Shown one piece after another: positions 40,676-42,871 of a stretch of 42,871 nucleotides of DNA. How positions within the stretch are numbered: the stretch's first letter is position 1; each line of letters opens with the position of its first letter. The notes under the pieces were generated by a model that was not told where the DNA came from, made no database searches, and worked only from the letters and a program-made list of their open reading frames with translations. The position numbers and the translations under genes are program-made. The stretch is from Corallococcus sp. CAG:1435. GTDB lineage: Bacteria; Bacillota; Clostridia; Christensenellales; CAG-314. The DNA lies in the NCBI GenBank assembly GCA_000433775.1, contig HF998499.1, positions 6,079 through 48,949 on the forward strand, written 5' to 3'.

Positions 40676-41550
40676 TGCAAGCGGTAATTTACTACTTCAC
40701 AGGCACACACAACACGCTGATGGTGTGCGAAAAATACCAAGAGGAATTTGCAAAGAAAGGAGTGCAGTGCATTTTGCACCCCGTAAATCAACTTGCAAAC
40801 ATTCCCGACCCCAACAAATTCGATTTGGTCGGGTTTGCCTATCCCATACACGGTTTCAACGCTCCCTACATTGTGTATCGCTTTTTGCGCAGGTTGCCAA
40901 AGGTTAAGGACAAGGACTACTTCATTGTGAAAACCAGCGGCGAACCTGTGGCAATGAACAACGCTTCTTCCATTCATTTGGTAAAGAAATTAAAAAAGAA
41001 GGGATTTTCAAGGCTGACCAACGAATATCACTATGTCATGCCTTACAACATGATTTTCCGCCACACCGACGAGCAGGCACAAAAAATGTGGCATACTGCG
41101 CAGAAACTTATTCCGATAGACGTGGAAGAGATTCTCACCGGCACGCACAGCCTGCTTAAACGTCCGTTTTTGGGGGGCATTGTGTCGTGGGCATTGCGTA
41201 TCGAACATCCCGCAATGAAAATAAACGGAATGGGCTTCAAGGTGTCCAACAAGTGTATTCGTTGCATGAAGTGCGTCAACAACTGCCCCGTGCAAAACAT
41301 AACTTACGACAAGGAAAAGGACAAGTTCCATTTTTCCAGCAAGTGCATCATGTGCGCACGTTGCGCATTCTGTTGCCCCAAGGACGCAATCAAAATCGGC
41401 GTTTTGAACGGCTGGCGTGTAAACGGTCAGTACAATTTTGAAGAGCCTGACCTTTCCCAGACATGTTCCAACCCAGACTGTTGCAAAAAAGCCTACGACA
41501 GGTATTTCGAGGAATCGGAAGAAAAAATAAGCGCAAACAAAGAGGAATAG
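40675..41550 (+). CDS. EFR1 family ferredoxin (flavodoxin plus two 4Fe-4S)
   Basis: A 291-residue protein with an N-terminal flavodoxin-like domain (VIYYFTGTHNTLMV, and VGFAYPIHGFNAPYIVYRF) and a C-terminal bi-cluster ferredoxin: CIRCMKCVNNCPVQNI and CIMCARCAFCCPKDAI. It would be a redox carrier. The usual GTGNT FMN loop is GTHNT here. AAAGGAAAAAGTA precedes the ATG at 40675, overlapping the epimerase stop, so both probably share a transcript. The gene's partner enzyme may be the epimerase, which is unproven. Confidence 0.87.
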   Translation: MQAVIYYFTGTHNTLMVCEKYQEEFAKKGVQCILHPVNQLANIPDPNKFDLVGFAYPIHGFNAPYIVYRFLRRLPKVKDKDYFIVKTSGEPVAMNNASSIHLVKKLKKKGFSRLTNEYHYVMPYNMIFRHTDEQAQKMWHTAQKLIPIDVEEILTGTHSLLKRPFLGGIVSWALRIEHPAMKINGMGFKVSNKCIRCMKCVNNCPVQNITYDKEKDKFHFSSKCIMCARCAFCCPKDAIKIGVLNGWRVNGQYNFEEPDLSQTCSNPDCCKKAYDRYFEESEEKISANKEE

Positions 41551-42199
41551 TCGTCGAAACACACGCAAATTTGTTCGCCGTCAGCGGAACTCTTTGCCAT
41601 GAAAAGGCATCTGTGCAAGCGTGGCGGTGCATTCGGCAAGCAATGCCTGCCCTCACGGCGTTGTAAAAGCAAAAGCATTTTGTTCCGCAAACGGTGGAAG
41701 TTTTTGCAAGTGGGGCACAAGTTGGCAGTTGCTTTTGCTGTTGTTTCCCTTTGAAAAAGGCGGCACGTGTGCGTTTGTAAATAAGATTTCTCTGAATTTG
41801 CACAAAATTTAACTTGTACAACGTTTAATAATAAAACAATTCTGCAAAAGCAATTCTGTTTTTTTTGAAAATTTGCCAATAAACCAAGTGTCTCAAATAT
41901 GACGGTATTGTGTGCAATTGTCGTCAACGGGAATATTTGAAATAATTGTTGGCAAAACTTGTGAAAAGAAAAATTGATTTGACGAAAGTGCGTCGGACAG
42001 TGTATTCTTCCGCTAAAAGGCAGGCATTAAAAATCGATTTTTTTCCAAAAACGGCAAATATTTTCAAAAACACAAAAAACTGTCGTTTTATGTCGAAAAT
42101 TAGGTAAAAAAAACATCGATTTATTATTGCTACTTCCTTAAAAGTGTGTTATTATATATACAATGGACAACAATAGTCTATATGTTTTGGAGGCGTATT
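41551..42199. other. Spacer without a supported gene
   Basis: About 650 AT-rich bases. Minus-strand frames at 41390-41927 and short plus frames have no ribosome sites. A loosely similar stretch to the 31547 gene's first bases (ATGGCAAAGA...GTTCCG, minus, around 41580-41602) is too short to call. The HTH promoter is at the right edge. Confidence 0.5.
42127..42155 (+). promoter_or_regulatory. Promoter of the HTH gene
   Basis: TTGCTA, 17 bp, TATTAT with an extended TGT. Confidence 0.7.
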
Positions 42200-42403
42200 A
42201 TGGAATTCAAAGACAAGGTAAAATACGTAAGGAAAAAGTTGTACCTCAGCCAAGAAATGATGGCTAAGGAACTCGGTGTTGCATTTGCCACAGTAAACCG
42301 TTGGGAATCGGGCAGATGCCATCCCAACTACCGTGCGCAGAAGTCGTTTGCCGAATTTTGCAAGGCTAACGGCATGAGCATGGAAGAATTGGACAAAATG
42401 TAA
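42200..42403 (+). CDS. Small helix-turn-helix (XRE family) regulator
   Basis: A 67-residue DNA-binding protein consisting of one HTH domain: KVKYVRKKLYLSQEMMAKELGVAFATVNRWESGRCHPNYRAQKSF. The recognition helix is FATVNRWESG. GGAGGCGTAT precedes the ATG at 42200; in-frame codons from 42146 give no better start. It has no partner toxin nearby; a stand-alone regulator is likely. The target is unknown. Confidence 0.85.
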   Translation: MEFKDKVKYVRKKLYLSQEMMAKELGVAFATVNRWESGRCHPNYRAQKSFAEFCKANGMSMEELDKM

Positions 42404-42448
42404 TTTTTCCTTTATATTTTAAGATTTTTTTCGGATTTTTGCTTTGGC

Positions 42449-42476
42449 GGAGTTGCATCCAAAATGCAACTCCTTT
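42449..42476 (+). terminator. Terminator of the HTH gene
   Basis: Stem GGAGTTGCAT / ATGCAACTCC with a CCAAA loop, then TTTCAAAA; the T tract is short. Confidence 0.6.
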
Positions 42477-42675
42477 CAAAACGTAATAGGTAGTTGAGTG
42501 GGTTGCTTATGTGTCGTTTGTAAGCAGTGCGTATACGCTCGCAAAAAATCTGTCATAAAAAATTCACTTAAACGTTACAGCAAACAGTTAAACGAAAGCA
42601 AAACAAAAAAATATCGTAAAAAATCCGTCTTTGAATGACATATCAATTTTTTTGTAAAAAAGTGATACAAAACAA
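42477..42675. other. AT-rich spacer before the tRNA
   Basis: About 200 bases, very AT-rich in the second half, with no supported gene. Confidence 0.5.
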
Positions 42676-42704
42676 TTGCAAAAAAAACAAAAAAAGAGTA
42701 TTGT
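42676..42704 (+). promoter_or_regulatory. Promoter of tRNA-Val
   Basis: TTGCAA, 17 bp, TATTGT. It ends 18 bases before the tRNA. Confidence 0.6.
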
Positions 42705-42722
42705 ATATGTACCGATAATTAT

Positions 42723-42799
42723 GGAGGCATAGCTCAGTTGGTTAGAGCGCTCGCTTCACATGCGAGAGGTCGTAGGTTCGAGTCCTACTGTCTCTACCA
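42723..42799 (+). tRNA. tRNA-Val (anticodon CAC)
   Basis: A 77-base cloverleaf with the CCA end encoded. The acceptor stem GGAGGCA pairs with TGTCTCT through two G-T pairs. The D stem is GCTC/GAGC, the anticodon stem CTCGC/GCGAG with loop TTCACAT, and the T stem GTAGG/CCTAC with TTCGAGT. The anticodon CAC reads GTG (Val). A hairpin follows after about 50 bases. Confidence 0.97.
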
Positions 42800-42851
42800 T
42801 CTTATAACTAACATTTTGATACAAACTAAGGGTTTCAAAATGAATGATATT

Positions 42852-42871
42852 TGCCCGAGAATCGGGCATTT
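42852..42871 (+). terminator. Terminator after tRNA-Val, cut by the window end
   Basis: Stem TGCCCGA / TCGGGCA with a GAA loop and a beginning T run; the window ends at the third T. Confidence 0.7.

Noticed and set aside
41390..41927. Minus-strand frames in the EFR1-HTH spacer, including a stretch resembling the start of the 31547 gene
   Set aside because: The similarity is only about 20 gapped bases, no longer than expected from ATGGCAAAG-like starts, and the frames have no ribosome site.

Overview
The window reads as a chromosomal segment of an anaerobic, low-to-medium GC Clostridia-like Firmicute. The evidence is a V-type ATPase operon, a dnaG-rpoD-trmK block, the classic clostridial order rlmB-sigH and dnaX-ybaB-recR, sporulation markers (sigH, an uninterrupted sigK, cwlD), several ferredoxin-type proteins and strong Shine-Dalgarno sites. 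I cannot name a genus. An uncultured gut lineage is plausible, but that is a guess.

Layout. 17-5124: V-ATPase subunits C, F, A, B and D, tightly overlapped. 5855-10037: primase, housekeeping sigma factor, TrmK and a zinc-ribbon coiled-coil protein. 10791-13231: a divergent pair, a DUF2804-like protein (-) and an alpha-oxoamine synthase resembling bacterial serine palmitoyltransferase (+). 13927-18639: a seven-gene information-processing operon (GNAT, mrnC, rlmB, sigH, dnaX, ybaB, recR). 18884-20190: rqcP-like S4 protein and fused ispDF. 20683-21219: pyrophosphatase. 21877-26409: membrane proteins (EamA exporter behind a possible attenuator, YhhN, a Cys-rich mini-protein, MATE). 26458-28748: hypoxanthine-DNA glycosylase, HD protein, pepT. 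28860-30229 (-): ferritin-like protein plus a coupled 43-residue ORF. 30724-32626: cwlD, two small membrane proteins and a YbaK-type deacylase. 32977-35287 (-): a YloV-tail-like protein, a DUF362 ferredoxin protein and sigK. 36127-38457: radical SAM protein and a split chromate-type transporter. 39131-41550: epimerase with a zinc-ribbon tail, then an EFR1-type ferredoxin. 42200-42403: small HTH regulator. 42723-42799: tRNA-Val(CAC).

The genes are mostly conserved. The unusual part is the spacers, of which about a dozen are 300-840 bp long. Four carry local direct duplications. One of these is two 279-bp-spaced copies of an antisense, decayed piece of dnaG, about 85% identical to the intact gene by my hand alignment. 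Another spacer holds a 19-nt exact antisense match to ntpC. These suggest that relics of neighbouring genes, or antisense RNA loci, fill the spacers.

Expression signals are unusually readable. Many promoters have exactly 17-bp spacing, and a recurrent class has a TTGC-type -35. Three genes (MATE, the glycosylase and the radical SAM gene) have their -10 box so close to the start codon that their mRNAs should be leaderless. All assignments rest on reading the sequence by eye; no database search was run.
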